A DNA stretch of 64,000 bases. It comes from JALORV01 sp963754065. GTDB taxonomy: Bacteria > Pseudomonadota > Gammaproteobacteria > Burkholderiales > Burkholderiaceae_F. The notes beneath the pieces are model-generated. The model was not told the DNA's origin and made no database searches. It was given only the letters and a program-made list of their open reading frames with translations. Of this stretch, positions 18,887 to 26,925 are shown piece by piece. The stretch is from contig CAVWFH010000012.1 in the NCBI GenBank assembly GCA_963754065.1, forward strand, positions 1 through 64,000. The letters run 5' to 3'. Each line of letters opens with the position of its first letter. Positions within the stretch are counted from its first letter, which is position 1. The translations under genes were made by a program, and so were the position numbers.

Positions 18887-19476
18887 TGGCGCCGGCGCGC
18901 CGGCTGATCGTCGCCATCACCGGGGCCAGCGGAGCCATCTACGGCGTGCAGCTGCTGCGGCGACTGCGAGAACGCGCGGACGTCGAGACCCATCTGCTGC
19001 TGTCGCCGGCCGGCGTGCTCAACGTCTATCAGGAAATGGACCTGAAGCGCGGCGATGTCGAGGCGCTGGCGCACGTCGTTCATAGCGTCAACGACATCGG
19101 GGCGACGATTGCCAGCGGTTCGTTCGCCACCGCCGGCATGGTGATCGCACCGTGCTCGATGAAAACGCTGGCGGCGATCGCCCACGGTTATGCCGACTCG
19201 CTGATCTCGCGCGCCGCCGATGTCTGCCTGAAGGAACGGCGACGCCTTGTCCTGTTGACGCGCGAGGCGCCGCTCAACCTGGCCCACATCCGCAACATGG
19301 AAGCCGTCACGCTGATGGGCGGCATCATCTTTCCCCCGGTACCCGCGCTGTACCACCGCCCGACGTCGATCGACGAGATGGTCGACCACACCGTCGGGCG
19401 CGTACTCGATCTATTCGATCTGGAAGATACGAAAGCGCCGCGCTGGAGCGGCACGATCGGCCCTGCACGCAGTTGA
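18886..19476 (+). CDS. ubiX: Flavin prenyltransferase UbiX
   Basis: A 196-residue UbiX/Pad1 protein that attaches dimethylallyl to FMN, making the prenylated FMN cofactor used by UbiD decarboxylases in ubiquinone synthesis. Family motifs include the N-terminal ITGASGAIYGVQLL, IAPCSMKTLAAIAHGYADSLI, and LLTREAPLNLAHIRNM. The ATG at 18886 overlaps the grxD stop; the longer open frame starting at 18511 is a shadow. No ubiD is in the window. Confidence 0.95.
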   Translation: MAPARRLIVAITGASGAIYGVQLLRRLRERADVETHLLLSPAGVLNVYQEMDLKRGDVEALAHVVHSVNDIGATIASGSFATAGMVIAPCSMKTLAAIAHGYADSLISRAADVCLKERRRLVLLTREAPLNLAHIRNMEAVTLMGGIIFPPVPALYHRPTSIDEMVDHTVGRVLDLFDLEDTKAPRWSGTIGPARS

Positions 19477-19590
19477 GAATCTGGGCAGACGCTACGCGTC
19501 GCTGTCGGCGCAACCGACGACCATTGTGCATCGGTCCCGCAGACATCAAAGAGCGTTGTCCGGGGGCAGGTACTTTGAAGCCAGGCCGCG

Positions 19591-19622
19591 CATAAAGCAA
19601 AAGCCCCGCCGAAGCGGGGCTT
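19591..19622 (-). terminator. Rho-independent terminator of the PEP-CTERM gene
   Basis: A perfect 9-bp stem AAGCCCCGC/GCGGGGCTT (19601-19609 with 19614-19622) around CGAA; read on the minus strand it is followed by TTTTGCTTT. It begins 18 bases after the PEP-CTERM stop codon. It may also receive transcripts from ubiX, though no T-run follows on the plus strand. Confidence 0.85.
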
Positions 19623-19639
19623 GTCCGGGCTGACTACGG

Positions 19640-20503
19640 CTACTGCCTGCGTCGACGCAGTGCAGCCATGCCGGCGAAGCCGAGGCCGAGCAGTGCGAGG
19701 GTGCCGGGCTCGGGCACCGGTAGCGACTCGAACGCAAGGAACTCGGCGCGGACGAAACTTTCTCCCTGGAAGAGGCTTACCGGTGCGTCGAATGCTCCGC
19801 CGCCGACGACGCTTCCGCCCTGCAAATAACTGTAGCTGGCGAAGAAGTTTGTATTGGCGGTATCCGGGCGAGCCAACTGCAGCAGGATCTGGTCCGCACC
19901 GTTGGGAGGAGCAAAGTCAGCTTGCCCAAATTCTATGATTTGGTTTGCGTCGAAGTCCTGCTGTATGTAGCGCACCTCGACCTTGCCCGTTACTGGATTG
20001 AACCTGACGTACAGCTCGGCCGCCTGCTTCACACCGTCTGCATCTCGATCGGTGAACCGAATCCCGTAGCCATTGATCAATGGCCCAGTGAGCGAACTGA
20101 GATTGAAGAGCCCCGTCAGGCCGAGCGTGTCGTCGACCTTGAGCCCAGTGCCGAGGTCCGACGAGACTGTGTTGGTAATGAGGGCCGCGCGCAAAGTACG
20201 GCGGCCCTGCTCGTTTGCGTTCTCGCTCAATCCGCCGTCGGCTGAGTTGAGCCTCAACAGACCGCCTGCTTCTGAGCCCCCGACGAACGTACCGAACACA
20301 CCGTAGCTAGCCGGTTGGCCGTTCGGAAAATTCGGTGCGCTTGGCGGAGGGTTCCCATCACCGAAACCATCGGTGAAGAACGTGCCGCCATTTCTTTTGA
20401 CCTCGAATTGGTCGAGGTACACGACGGCGGCGTTTGCACCGACGGACCAGAAGCAGGCTGCAAGTGCAACCACTCCCGGGGCAATCCTAGTGAACGTGCG
20501 CAT
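19640..20503 (-). CDS. PEP-CTERM sorting-domain protein
   Basis: A 287-residue exported protein. A signal peptide (about residues 1-25, ending GANA) is followed by a beta-rich domain of unknown function beginning AVVYLDQFEVKRNG, and a canonical C-terminal PEP-CTERM anchor: VPEPGTLALL, a hydrophobic helix and an arginine cluster RRRRQ. Such proteins are processed by exosortase (EpsH/XrtA) in EPS-producing Gram-negative bacteria. No exosortase or polysaccharide gene is in the window. The ATG has AAAGGGG upstream. It is a single-gene unit with its own terminator, between ubiX and tRNA-Thr. The gene is less GC-rich than its neighbours, possibly a sign of recent acquisition. Confidence 0.85.
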   Translation of the reverse strand: MRTFTRIAPGVVALAACFWSVGANAAVVYLDQFEVKRNGGTFFTDGFGDGNPPPSAPNFPNGQPASYGVFGTFVGGSEAGGLLRLNSADGGLSENANEQGRRTLRAALITNTVSSDLGTGLKVDDTLGLTGLFNLSSLTGPLINGYGIRFTDRDADGVKQAAELYVRFNPVTGKVEVRYIQQDFDANQIIEFGQADFAPPNGADQILLQLARPDTANTNFFASYSYLQGGSVVGGGAFDAPVSLFQGESFVRAEFLAFESLPVPEPGTLALLGLGFAGMAALRRRRQ

Positions 20504-20771
20504 TCGGTCCCCTTTTGTAGGAAATCCCTACCGAATGTGAGGTAAAGCAAGAAGCGTGCGTCTTCAAGGAATCAGCCAGTTGAGACGCAGCTCGGTGAAA
20601 TGTGTAAGAAAGGCTGTCAAAGGGACGAGTTGTCCGGGGAAGCAAAGTGGGTCCGCCTAGACACGGCGGGGCCACCGGCAGTTCGATTCCCATCGCATTC
20701 CGGCGTTTCTCGCGCAATCGCGGGCGATATGCCGGGAAGTGCGGTCGGACGAGGTCCCGACCTGAAAACGC
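20504..20771. other. Upstream region of the PEP-CTERM gene
   Basis: This region of 268 bases holds no supported gene. It should contain the promoter of the PEP-CTERM gene. A sigma-54-type GG/GC pair, common before PEP-CTERM genes, was looked for and not found with the proper spacing. Confidence 0.4.
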
Positions 20772-20847
20772 TGGTGCCGGCAGAGGGAATCGAACCCCCG
20801 ACCTTCGGTTTACAAAACCGCTGCTCTACCAGCTGAGCTATGCCGGC
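20772..20847 (-). tRNA. tRNA-Thr (anticodon TGT)
   Basis: The minus strand folds into a full cloverleaf: acceptor GCCGGCA/TGCCGGC, D-arm with AGCTCAGCTGGTAGAGC, anticodon loop with TGT flanked by T and AA, T-arm GGGGG-TTCGAAT-CCCTC, discriminator A and an encoded CCA (20772-20774). Total 76 bases with CCA. It lies 21 bases after the sspB stop and may be co-transcribed with it. No integrase or duplicated 3' end nearby suggests use as an attachment site. Confidence 0.97.
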
Positions 20848-20868
20848 ACGGTGATTGTCGGGCTGTGA

Positions 20869-21390
20869 CTACTTGATGCGCGTGAGTTTTGGCCGCTCGC
20901 CACGGGGGGCCGGCGGCGTGTCGTCCGGCGTGTTCTTGTCAGCGTCTTCGCCGTTGGACGATTCGGTGAGGGACTCCTGCATCGACGCCGCTCCCTGGAC
21001 CGGGACCAGCGCCATCGGCGGTCGCGGGGCGCTCACGCCGCCCGGCGTCGGCTGCTCTACACCCGCCGGCGCGGCCTCGCGGGGCACCTCGAAGGCCATG
21101 CCCTGTCCGTTTTCCCGCGCGTACACCGCGAGCACCTTTTCGATCGGGACGAACACTTCGCGCGCCACGCCGCCGAAGCGGGCCTGGAACTCGATCGCAT
21201 CGTTGCCCAGCTGCAGCCGATTGGTGGCGAGCGGCGAGATGTTCAGGACGATCTCCCCGTTCTTGACGAACTCGCGCGGCACTCGCACTCCCTCGTCGGC
21301 CAGGACCGCGATGTACGGCGTGTAGCCGGAATCCGTGCACCACTGGTGGATGGCGCGGATCAGGTACGGCTTGGTCGAGAGTTCAGACAT
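20869..21390 (-). CDS. sspB: ClpXP protease specificity-enhancing factor SspB
   Basis: A 173-residue adaptor that delivers ssrA-tagged proteins to ClpXP. The conserved N-terminal domain (about 1-110) contains TKPYLIRAIHQWCTDSGYTPYIAV, NGEIVLNISP and the ARFGGV segment. A disordered Pro/Gly-rich linker follows, and the extreme C-terminus (RGERPKLTRIK) matches the ClpX-binding tail. It lies 18 bases after sspA, the classical sspA-sspB pair. Confidence 0.95.
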   Translation of the reverse strand: MSELSTKPYLIRAIHQWCTDSGYTPYIAVLADEGVRVPREFVKNGEIVLNISPLATNRLQLGNDAIEFQARFGGVAREVFVPIEKVLAVYARENGQGMAFEVPREAAPAGVEQPTPGGVSAPRPPMALVPVQGAASMQESLTESSNGEDADKNTPDDTPPAPRGERPKLTRIK

Positions 21391-21408
21391 CGGGACGTCG
21401 GTGTGCTT

Positions 21409-22011
21409 TTAGCGCCGCATCACCTTCTCGGAGGGCGTCAGTGCCTCAATGTACGCCGGCCGGGAAAAGATACGTTCGGCGTACTTCATCAGCGGCGCCG
21501 CCGTCTTGGGCAGGTCGATGCCGTAGTGATCCAGGCGCCAGAGCAGGGGCGCGAGCGCGACATCGAGCATCGAGAAGTCGTCGCCCAGCATGTACTTGTT
21601 CTTCAGCATGATCGGCGCCAGCTGGGTCAGCCGATCGCGGATGGTCGACCGCCCCTTTTCGATCAGTTTCTGGTTGTTGCTGTTCTCCAGAGCCTGAACA
21701 TGCACGAACAGTTCCCTCTCGAAGTTGAACAGGAAAAGCCGCGTGCGCGCACGCATCACCGGGTCCGCTGGCATCAGCTGCGGATGCGGGAAGCGCTCGT
21801 CGATGTACTCGTTGATGATGTTGGATTCGTACAGCACCAGATCGCGCTCGACCAGGATCGGCACCTGCCCGTAGGGATTCATCACGTTGATGTCCTCGGG
21901 CTTGTTGAACAGATCCACGTCGCGGATCTCGAAGTCCATGCCTTTTTCGAACAGTACGAAACGGCAGCGCTGCGAGAACGGGCAGGTGGTTCCAGAGTAG
22001 AGCACCATCAT
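21409..22011 (-). CDS. sspA: Stringent starvation protein A
   Basis: A 200-residue protein with a glutathione-S-transferase fold (thioredoxin-like domain about 1-80 opening MVLYSGTTCPFSQRCRFVL, then an all-helical domain) that binds RNA polymerase and modulates transcription during starvation in E. coli. The conserved MNPYGQVPILV and YESNIINEYIDERFPHP motifs are present. Full length. It precedes sspB. It is separated from petC by palindromic element copy 2, so whether it is part of the petABC transcript is uncertain. Confidence 0.95.
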   Translation of the reverse strand: MMVLYSGTTCPFSQRCRFVLFEKGMDFEIRDVDLFNKPEDINVMNPYGQVPILVERDLVLYESNIINEYIDERFPHPQLMPADPVMRARTRLFLFNFERELFVHVQALENSNNQKLIEKGRSTIRDRLTQLAPIMLKNKYMLGDDFSMLDVALAPLLWRLDHYGIDLPKTAAPLMKYAERIFSRPAYIEALTPSEKVMRR

Positions 22012-22076
22012 CTTTGTTTTCCTATTCGCGAGGGGGCGGTCGCGTTCCGTTAGTCGCGGCGCGGAGCGCCGCTGTC

Positions 22077-22169
22077 ACCTGCGGGGCGCCGGGCCGCCCC
22101 AAGCCCGCAGGTCCATTCGATCCGCGTGGCGTGCACGTGCGACCCAACGGATCGCGTACACGCCGCGCG
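22077..22169 (+). repeat. Mosaic palindromic element, copy 2
   Basis: Located between petC and sspA. Hairpin B: ACCTGCGGG pairs perfectly with CCCGCAGGT (22077-22085 with 22104-22112) around the loop that also caps copy 1 (16 shared bases, GCCGGGCCGCCCCAAG). A 10-base spacer follows, as in copy 1. Hairpin C: 22123-22169, arms CGCGTGGC/GCCGCGCG, then GTGCACGTGCGACCC opposite GGATCGCGTACAC with the same GT bulge. Stem sequences differ from copy 1 but remain paired. A further small hairpin (GCGGCGC-GGA-GCGCCGC) lies just upstream near 22056-22072. It starts four bases after the petC 3' end. Confidence 0.8.
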
Positions 22170-22172
22170 CCA

Positions 22173-23027
22173 CTATTTGATGTTCTTCCAGAACACCGCG
22201 TTCATGCGCCACGCCACCACGGTGAAAAGCGCCAGGAACAGCATGACCCAGACACCGAGGCGCACACGGCTCGCAGCCGACGGATCGGTGATGAAGGCCA
22301 AAAACGCCACCAGGTCCGCCACGTCCGAATCGAACTGCCGCGCCTGCTGAGCATCGAGCGGCCTGAAGCTGTAGATGAAGCCTTCGCTCACCGGCGGCTG
22401 CGCCTCGGCCTCCGTCCGGGTCGCATTGCCGTCGGGATCAAACGTCGTCGTCGTGCGCACGAATCCCGACTTGCCGGTCTTCGCATCGACGTGCCGGTGT
22501 ACCTCGACCAGAGTGGCCTCACGCGGGCCCTGCCGGTCCCAGAAAATGTGCGGCATGCCGATGTTCGGATAGGCGATGTTGTTCCAGCCGGTCGCCGTGG
22601 AGTTGTCGCGGTAGTAGCCGCGCAGCAGCGTGTAGATGTAATCGGTGCCCTTGAAGTCGAACGAAGTGCGCGCGCGGGTGATCACGGAAAGGTCCGGCGG
22701 GACCTTGCCGAACCAGACCTTGGCATCCGACGGCGCCATCGCGATCCTCATCGGGTCACCAACCTTCTGGCTACCGAAGATCAGGAACTCCTTGATCTGC
22801 TTGTCGTCCAGGCCGATCTGCTGCAGGCGATTCCAGCGCACGAGGTTCGCGCTGTGGCAGCCCATGCAGTAGTTGGCAAAAAGCCGCGCGCCATTTTGCA
22901 GCGCTCCGAAGTCCCGGCTGCGTTCGGACGGCCAGGTCTCGATCGGAACGACGGTCGAAGCGCCAGCCGCTACGGCGGCAACCAGCAAACCAAGCGCAAG
23001 GACAGCGCGGGTGATCATGCTCTTCAT
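22173..23027 (-). CDS. petC: Cytochrome bc1 complex, cytochrome c1 subunit
   Basis: A 284-residue membrane-anchored cytochrome c1. It has a signal peptide (residues 1-23, MKSMITRAV...AAGAS), haem-binding CMGCH near residue 53, axial-ligand region with IAMAPSDAKVW, and a C-terminal membrane helix LGVWVMLFLALFTVVAW. It accepts electrons from the Rieske protein and passes them to soluble cytochrome c. The open frame extends upstream to 23591 within petB; the ATG at 23027, 18 bases after petB, gives the correct signal peptide. Third gene of petA-petB-petC. Confidence 0.95.
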   Translation of the reverse strand: MKSMITRAVLALGLLVAAVAAGASTVVPIETWPSERSRDFGALQNGARLFANYCMGCHSANLVRWNRLQQIGLDDKQIKEFLIFGSQKVGDPMRIAMAPSDAKVWFGKVPPDLSVITRARTSFDFKGTDYIYTLLRGYYRDNSTATGWNNIAYPNIGMPHIFWDRQGPREATLVEVHRHVDAKTGKSGFVRTTTTFDPDGNATRTEAEAQPPVSEGFIYSFRPLDAQQARQFDSDVADLVAFLAFITDPSAASRVRLGVWVMLFLALFTVVAWRMNAVFWKNIK

Positions 23028-23044
23028 TCTTGTTCCCGGCCCTT

Positions 23045-24427
23045 TCAATGCGGATGGAAAGTGACGCGATCCGGCACCGGCTTGAACGTGCCCATCCGGC
23101 TCCACCAGGGCATCAGCGCAAAGAACGCAAAGTAAATGACCGTGCCGATCATCGAGACGTACTGCCCGGCGGTCGACGGCGGCTGCGTCCCGTAGTAGCC
23201 GAGCACGATGAAGGCCACAACCCAGACGATCAGCAGCCAGAAGTGCCAGCCCGGGCGATAGCGCATCGACTTGGCCGGCGACTGGTCGAGCCAGGGCAGA
23301 CCGAGGAAGATCAGCACCGACGCTCCCATCAGCACCACGCCCCAGAACTTGGCGTCGAGCGTGAAGTAGCCCAGCAGCAGCACCAGCGTGCCGACGGCGA
23401 TCGCACCGCGCAGCATCGGATGCCGAACGGTCATCAGGATCAGTGCCGACAGCGCAATCGTGCCGACGGCGACCACCGCCATGAACTGCTCGGTGGTCGC
23501 GCGCAGGATCGAGTAGTAGGGAGTGAAGTACCAGACCGGAGCGATGTGGGCCGGCCCCTGGTACGGATCGGCCGGAATGAAGTTGTTCCACTCGAGGAAG
23601 TAGCCCCCCATCTCCGGCGCGAAGAACACGACCGCGAAGAACAGGATCAGGAAGATGGCGAGCCAGAAGATGTCGTGCACGGTGTAGTACGGATGAAACG
23701 GGATGCCGTCGACCGGCTTGCCGCTGGAGTCGAGCTTCTTCTTGATCTCGACACCGTCCGGGTTGTTCGAGCCGACGTCATGCAGCGCAAGGATGTGAGC
23801 GACGACCAGCCCGATTAGCACCAGCGGGATCGCGATCACATGAAAGGCGAAGAAACGATTCAGCGTGGCATCGCCGACCACGTAGTCGCCCCGCACCAGG
23901 ACCGAGAGGTCGGGGCCGATCAGGGGTATCGCTCCGAAGAGATTGATGATCACCTGCGCACCCCAGTAGCTCATCTGGCCCCACGGCAGCAGGTAGCCGA
24001 AGAACCCCTCGCCCATCAGGCACAGGAAAATCAGGCACCCGAAGATCCACACCAGCTCGCGCGGCGCGCGATAGCTGCCGTACATCAGCCCGCGGAACAT
24101 GTGCAGGTAGACGACGATGAAGAAGAACGATGCACCGGTGGAATGCATGTAGCGGATGAACCAGCCACCCGGAACGTCGCGCATGATGTATTCGACCGAC
24201 GCAAACGCGAGGTTGGCGTCCGGCTTGTAGTGCATCACCAGGAAGATGCCGGTGATGATCTGGATCGCCAGCACCGTGATCGCAAGGCCACCGAAGATGT
24301 ACCAGAAGTTGAAGTTCTTCGGGGCGTAGTACTCGGACAGGTGCTTCTTGTACTCCGCCATGACCGTCGGCATGCGCTGGTCGAACCAGCCGGCCAGGCC
24401 GGAGTACGGACTCTTGTATTCAGCCAT
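23045..24427 (-). CDS. petB: Cytochrome bc1 complex, cytochrome b subunit
   Basis: A 460-residue integral membrane subunit of ubiquinol:cytochrome c reductase holding both b haems. Conserved features include the helices around HSTGASFFFIVVYLHMFRGLMYGSY, the quinol-site motif with PWGQMSYWGA, and a Qo-site PEW-like segment where this sequence reads EWNNFIPADP/YYSILRA. About 8-9 transmembrane helices fit a fused N- and C-terminal (cytb_N plus cytb_C) protein. It follows petA by 15 bases. Confidence 0.96.
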   Translation of the reverse strand: MAEYKSPYSGLAGWFDQRMPTVMAEYKKHLSEYYAPKNFNFWYIFGGLAITVLAIQIITGIFLVMHYKPDANLAFASVEYIMRDVPGGWFIRYMHSTGASFFFIVVYLHMFRGLMYGSYRAPRELVWIFGCLIFLCLMGEGFFGYLLPWGQMSYWGAQVIINLFGAIPLIGPDLSVLVRGDYVVGDATLNRFFAFHVIAIPLVLIGLVVAHILALHDVGSNNPDGVEIKKKLDSSGKPVDGIPFHPYYTVHDIFWLAIFLILFFAVVFFAPEMGGYFLEWNNFIPADPYQGPAHIAPVWYFTPYYSILRATTEQFMAVVAVGTIALSALILMTVRHPMLRGAIAVGTLVLLLGYFTLDAKFWGVVLMGASVLIFLGLPWLDQSPAKSMRYRPGWHFWLLIVWVVAFIVLGYYGTQPPSTAGQYVSMIGTVIYFAFFALMPWWSRMGTFKPVPDRVTFHPH

Positions 24428-24442
24428 CGCGATCCCCGGGAA

Positions 24443-25063
24443 TCAGGCGTTCGTGTCGTCACCGATCACGATGACGGTTTCGGACAGGTACTTGTGCGGC
24501 GGCACGACGAGGTTGTCGGGCGCGGGCTTGTTCTTGAATACACGGCCGGCCAGATCGAAGGTCGAGCCGTGGCACGGGCACAGGAAGCCCTGATCGGCGC
24601 CCAGCTGCGCATTCTGGCCGGGAGCGAACGGGCCGACCGGATTGCACCCCAGGTGCGTGCAGATGCCGACCGTGACGAGGAATTCGGGCTTGCGCGAGCG
24701 ATATTCGTTGCGGGCGTACTCGGGCGTCGGAAACGCCGTGCGCAGCGACTTGGGATCGGCCACTTCGCCGTCGACCTTCTTGATCGACTGCAGCATCTCG
24801 GGCGTGCGGCGCAGGACCCAGACGGGCACGCCACGCCATTCGACGGTCTTCATTTCACCCGGCGCGAGCACGGCCAGGTCGAACTCGACCGGCGCACCGG
24901 CCGCCTTCGCACGCTCCGACGGGGCAAAGGAGGAAACGAAGGGCACCGCCAGCGCCACGGCTCCGGCTCCGCCCACGGTGGCAGCCACTGCGATGGCGTT
25001 GCGGCGCTCTTTGTCGACGCCCGCGGGCATCTCGCCGGCAGGAACGGAGGTCGATGTAGACAT
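24443..25063 (-). CDS. petA: Cytochrome bc1 complex, Rieske iron-sulfur subunit
   Basis: A 206-residue [2Fe-2S] protein. The cluster motifs CTHLGC and CPCHGS are both intact and lie around residues 130-160. The N-terminus has a RRN twin-arginine-like element followed by a membrane anchor (about 22-48), consistent with Tat-dependent insertion; tatABC is encoded at 27.6-29.3 kb. First gene of petABC. The 225-base region to the divergent mscL must carry promoters for both. Confidence 0.96.
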   Translation of the reverse strand: MSTSTSVPAGEMPAGVDKERRNAIAVAATVGGAGAVALAVPFVSSFAPSERAKAAGAPVEFDLAVLAPGEMKTVEWRGVPVWVLRRTPEMLQSIKKVDGEVADPKSLRTAFPTPEYARNEYRSRKPEFLVTVGICTHLGCNPVGPFAPGQNAQLGADQGFLCPCHGSTFDLAGRVFKNKPAPDNLVVPPHKYLSETVIVIGDDTNA

Positions 25064-25288
25064 GAAAGCCCCGAAAGTGGTTTGATGGCCGGAAATCCGG
25101 CGATCCGGCGCCGCGGTTTGATTCCCGCGTTCAGCAGCAGGTCCATTCCGCGCCGCGCAGTAGCGCCCCGTCGGCAGCCCGCGATTCTACTGTATGTGGC
25201 AAGTCCGACCACGACAGCCTCCGCGGCAGGACACACTGGGTCTAGCGGCTAAACTCCCCGCATAGGCAACACAGCCGCGGGAGCCACG

Positions 25289-25765
25289 ATGGGCATGCTG
25301 AAGGAATTCCGGGAATTCGCAGTCAAGGGCAATGTCATCGACCTTGCGGTCGGCATCATCATCGGTGCCGCGTTCGGCAAAATTGTCGATTCGCTGGTCC
25401 GGGACGTCGTGATGCCCGTGGTCAACGCGGTGTTCGGCGGCGCTGTGGACTTTTCCAACAAGTACTGGGTGCTGTCGGGCAACATTCCCGCTGGAGCTTC
25501 GCTCGAAGCTGCGCAGAAAAGCGGCGTCGTGTTCGCCTGGGGCAACTTCGTGACCGTGCTGCTGAACTTCGTCATCCTGGCCTTCGTCATCTTCTGGATG
25601 GTCAAGGCCGTCAACCGCGTCAAATCGAACCTCGATGCGGCAGCGGCCCCGACACCGGAAGAGGTGGCCTCTGCTGCGCGAGATCCGCGACGAACTGAAG
25701 CGCCGCTGACGCGCGTGTCGTTGCGGATTTCTCAAGCGATCCCATGCTCCGACGCGTCTGGCTGA
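25289..25765 (+). CDS. mscL: Large-conductance mechanosensitive channel, C-terminus frameshifted
   Basis: An inner-membrane channel that opens under membrane tension and protects against osmotic downshock. The N-terminal MLKEFREFAVKGNVIDLAVGIIIGAAFGKIV and two membrane helices (about 17-45 and 90-115) are intact. The family normally ends with a cytoplasmic helix of the type LLREIRDELKRR. Here that sequence is encoded but in the next frame: one extra base near 25667-25673 diverts the reading after PTPEEV, and translation continues to 25765, overlapping the next gene by 22 bases. In the restored frame the stop would be at 25707-25709. Either a real mutation leaving the pore intact or a sequencing error. 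Confidence 0.9.
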   Translation: MGMLKEFREFAVKGNVIDLAVGIIIGAAFGKIVDSLVRDVVMPVVNAVFGGAVDFSNKYWVLSGNIPAGASLEAAQKSGVVFAWGNFVTVLLNFVILAFVIFWMVKAVNRVKSNLDAAAAPTPEEVASAARDPRRTEAPLTRVSLRISQAIPCSDASG

Positions 25766-26910
25766 TCTTCGCTCAGGCAACGACGATCGGGCTTGCCCTG
25801 CTCTTCGTCGTCTCGACGCTGCGGCCGGAGTGGCTGGCACGTACGCCGGCAGCCCCGGCGCAGCCCGTGCTTCTGCCGGCGCTGAAGCAGGCCTCCCTGC
25901 ATCCGGACACACCGCGCGCGGCAGCGCCCGGCACGTATTCGGACGCGGTTTCTTCGGCTGCTCCGGCCGTCGTCAATGTCTACACGACCAAGGAAGTGCG
26001 GCGGCGGAATGAACAGGTCGACCCGTTGTACCGCTACTTCTTCGGCGACCAGCGCGGCGGGCCGGATCGGGTCGCGAGCCTCGGCTCCGGAGTCATCGCC
26101 ACGGCCAATGGCTACATCCTGACCAACAATCACGTGGTGCAGGCGGCCGACGAGATCGCGGTAGCCCTGGCAGACGGGCGCCAGTTCGATGCCCGCCTCA
26201 TCGGCGCGGATCCCGAGAGTGACCTGGCAGTCCTGAAAGTCGAGGCCACCGGGCTGCCGGTGATCACGTTCGGACACGACGACGCGCTGAAGGTGGGTGA
26301 CATCGTGCTGGCGATCGGCAATCCGTTCGACGTCGGACAGACGGTCACGATGGGTATCGTTTCAGCGCTCGGTCGCTCGAACCTCGGCATCAATACCTTC
26401 GAGAACTTCATCCAGACCGATGCGGCGATCAACCAGGGCAATTCGGGCGGCGCGCTGGTCGATTCGACCGGGCACCTGGTCGGCATCAACACCGCGATTT
26501 TCTCGCGCACCGGCGGCTCGATCGGGATCGGCTTTGCAATCCCCGCCACGCTGGTGCGCCAGGTCATGAATGACCTGATCAAGTCCGGCAAGGTGACGCG
26601 TGGTTACTTCGGCGTCGAGCCCGAGGACATCACGCCGGAAGCCGCTGACCTGCTGAAACTGTCGCGGGCCGACGGTGTCGTGCTCAAGGGCGTACAGCGC
26701 GCAAGCCCCGCAGGCAAGGCGGGACTGGAGCCGGGCGATGTGATCGTGACCATCAACGGGCAGAAGGTCGCCAACAGCCGCAGCATGCTGAACCAGATTG
26801 CACAGTTGCCGCCGGGCTCCAGCGCCAGCGTGCGCGTCCTGCGGCTGGGCAAGGAAGTCGACGTGCCCGTCACGGTCGGCGAGCGACCCACGCCGCGCCG
26901 ACCGGAGTAG
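25744..26910 (+). CDS. DegS/HtrA-type periplasmic serine protease with one PDZ domain
   Basis: A 388-residue membrane-anchored Do-like protease. An N-terminal helix (about 5-26) anchors a trypsin-like domain with catalytic triad H130 (NNHVVQ), D160 (ESDLAVLK) and S234 (GNSGGAL), followed by a single PDZ domain (about 285-380). The single PDZ and anchor resemble DegS/AlgW, which initiate sigma-E activation by cleaving RseA; DegP would have two PDZ domains. Its neighbourhood next to tat/his genes is typical of betaproteobacteria. Convergent with the Sel1 gene, 15 bases apart, with no obvious terminator. Confidence 0.93.
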   Translation: MLRRVWLIFAQATTIGLALLFVVSTLRPEWLARTPAAPAQPVLLPALKQASLHPDTPRAAAPGTYSDAVSSAAPAVVNVYTTKEVRRRNEQVDPLYRYFFGDQRGGPDRVASLGSGVIATANGYILTNNHVVQAADEIAVALADGRQFDARLIGADPESDLAVLKVEATGLPVITFGHDDALKVGDIVLAIGNPFDVGQTVTMGIVSALGRSNLGINTFENFIQTDAAINQGNSGGALVDSTGHLVGINTAIFSRTGGSIGIGFAIPATLVRQVMNDLIKSGKVTRGYFGVEPEDITPEAADLLKLSRADGVVLKGVQRASPAGKAGLEPGDVIVTINGQKVANSRSMLNQIAQLPPGSSASVRVLRLGKEVDVPVTVGERPTPRRPE

Positions 26911-26925
26911 CCCGCACGCGGTGCG

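Noticed and set aside
20504..20771. Sigma-54 promoter before the PEP-CTERM gene
   Set aside because: A TGGC-like motif exists but the matching GC element at -12 is missing.
20772..20847. tRNA-Thr as an integration site for a mobile element
   Set aside because: No integrase, no duplicated tRNA 3' end and no foreign gene block are adjacent; only the PEP-CTERM gene lies nearby.
22173..23591. A 472-residue frame that looks like a petB-petC fusion
   Set aside because: The N-terminal part is an out-of-frame reading of petB; true petC starts at 23027 with a proper signal peptide.
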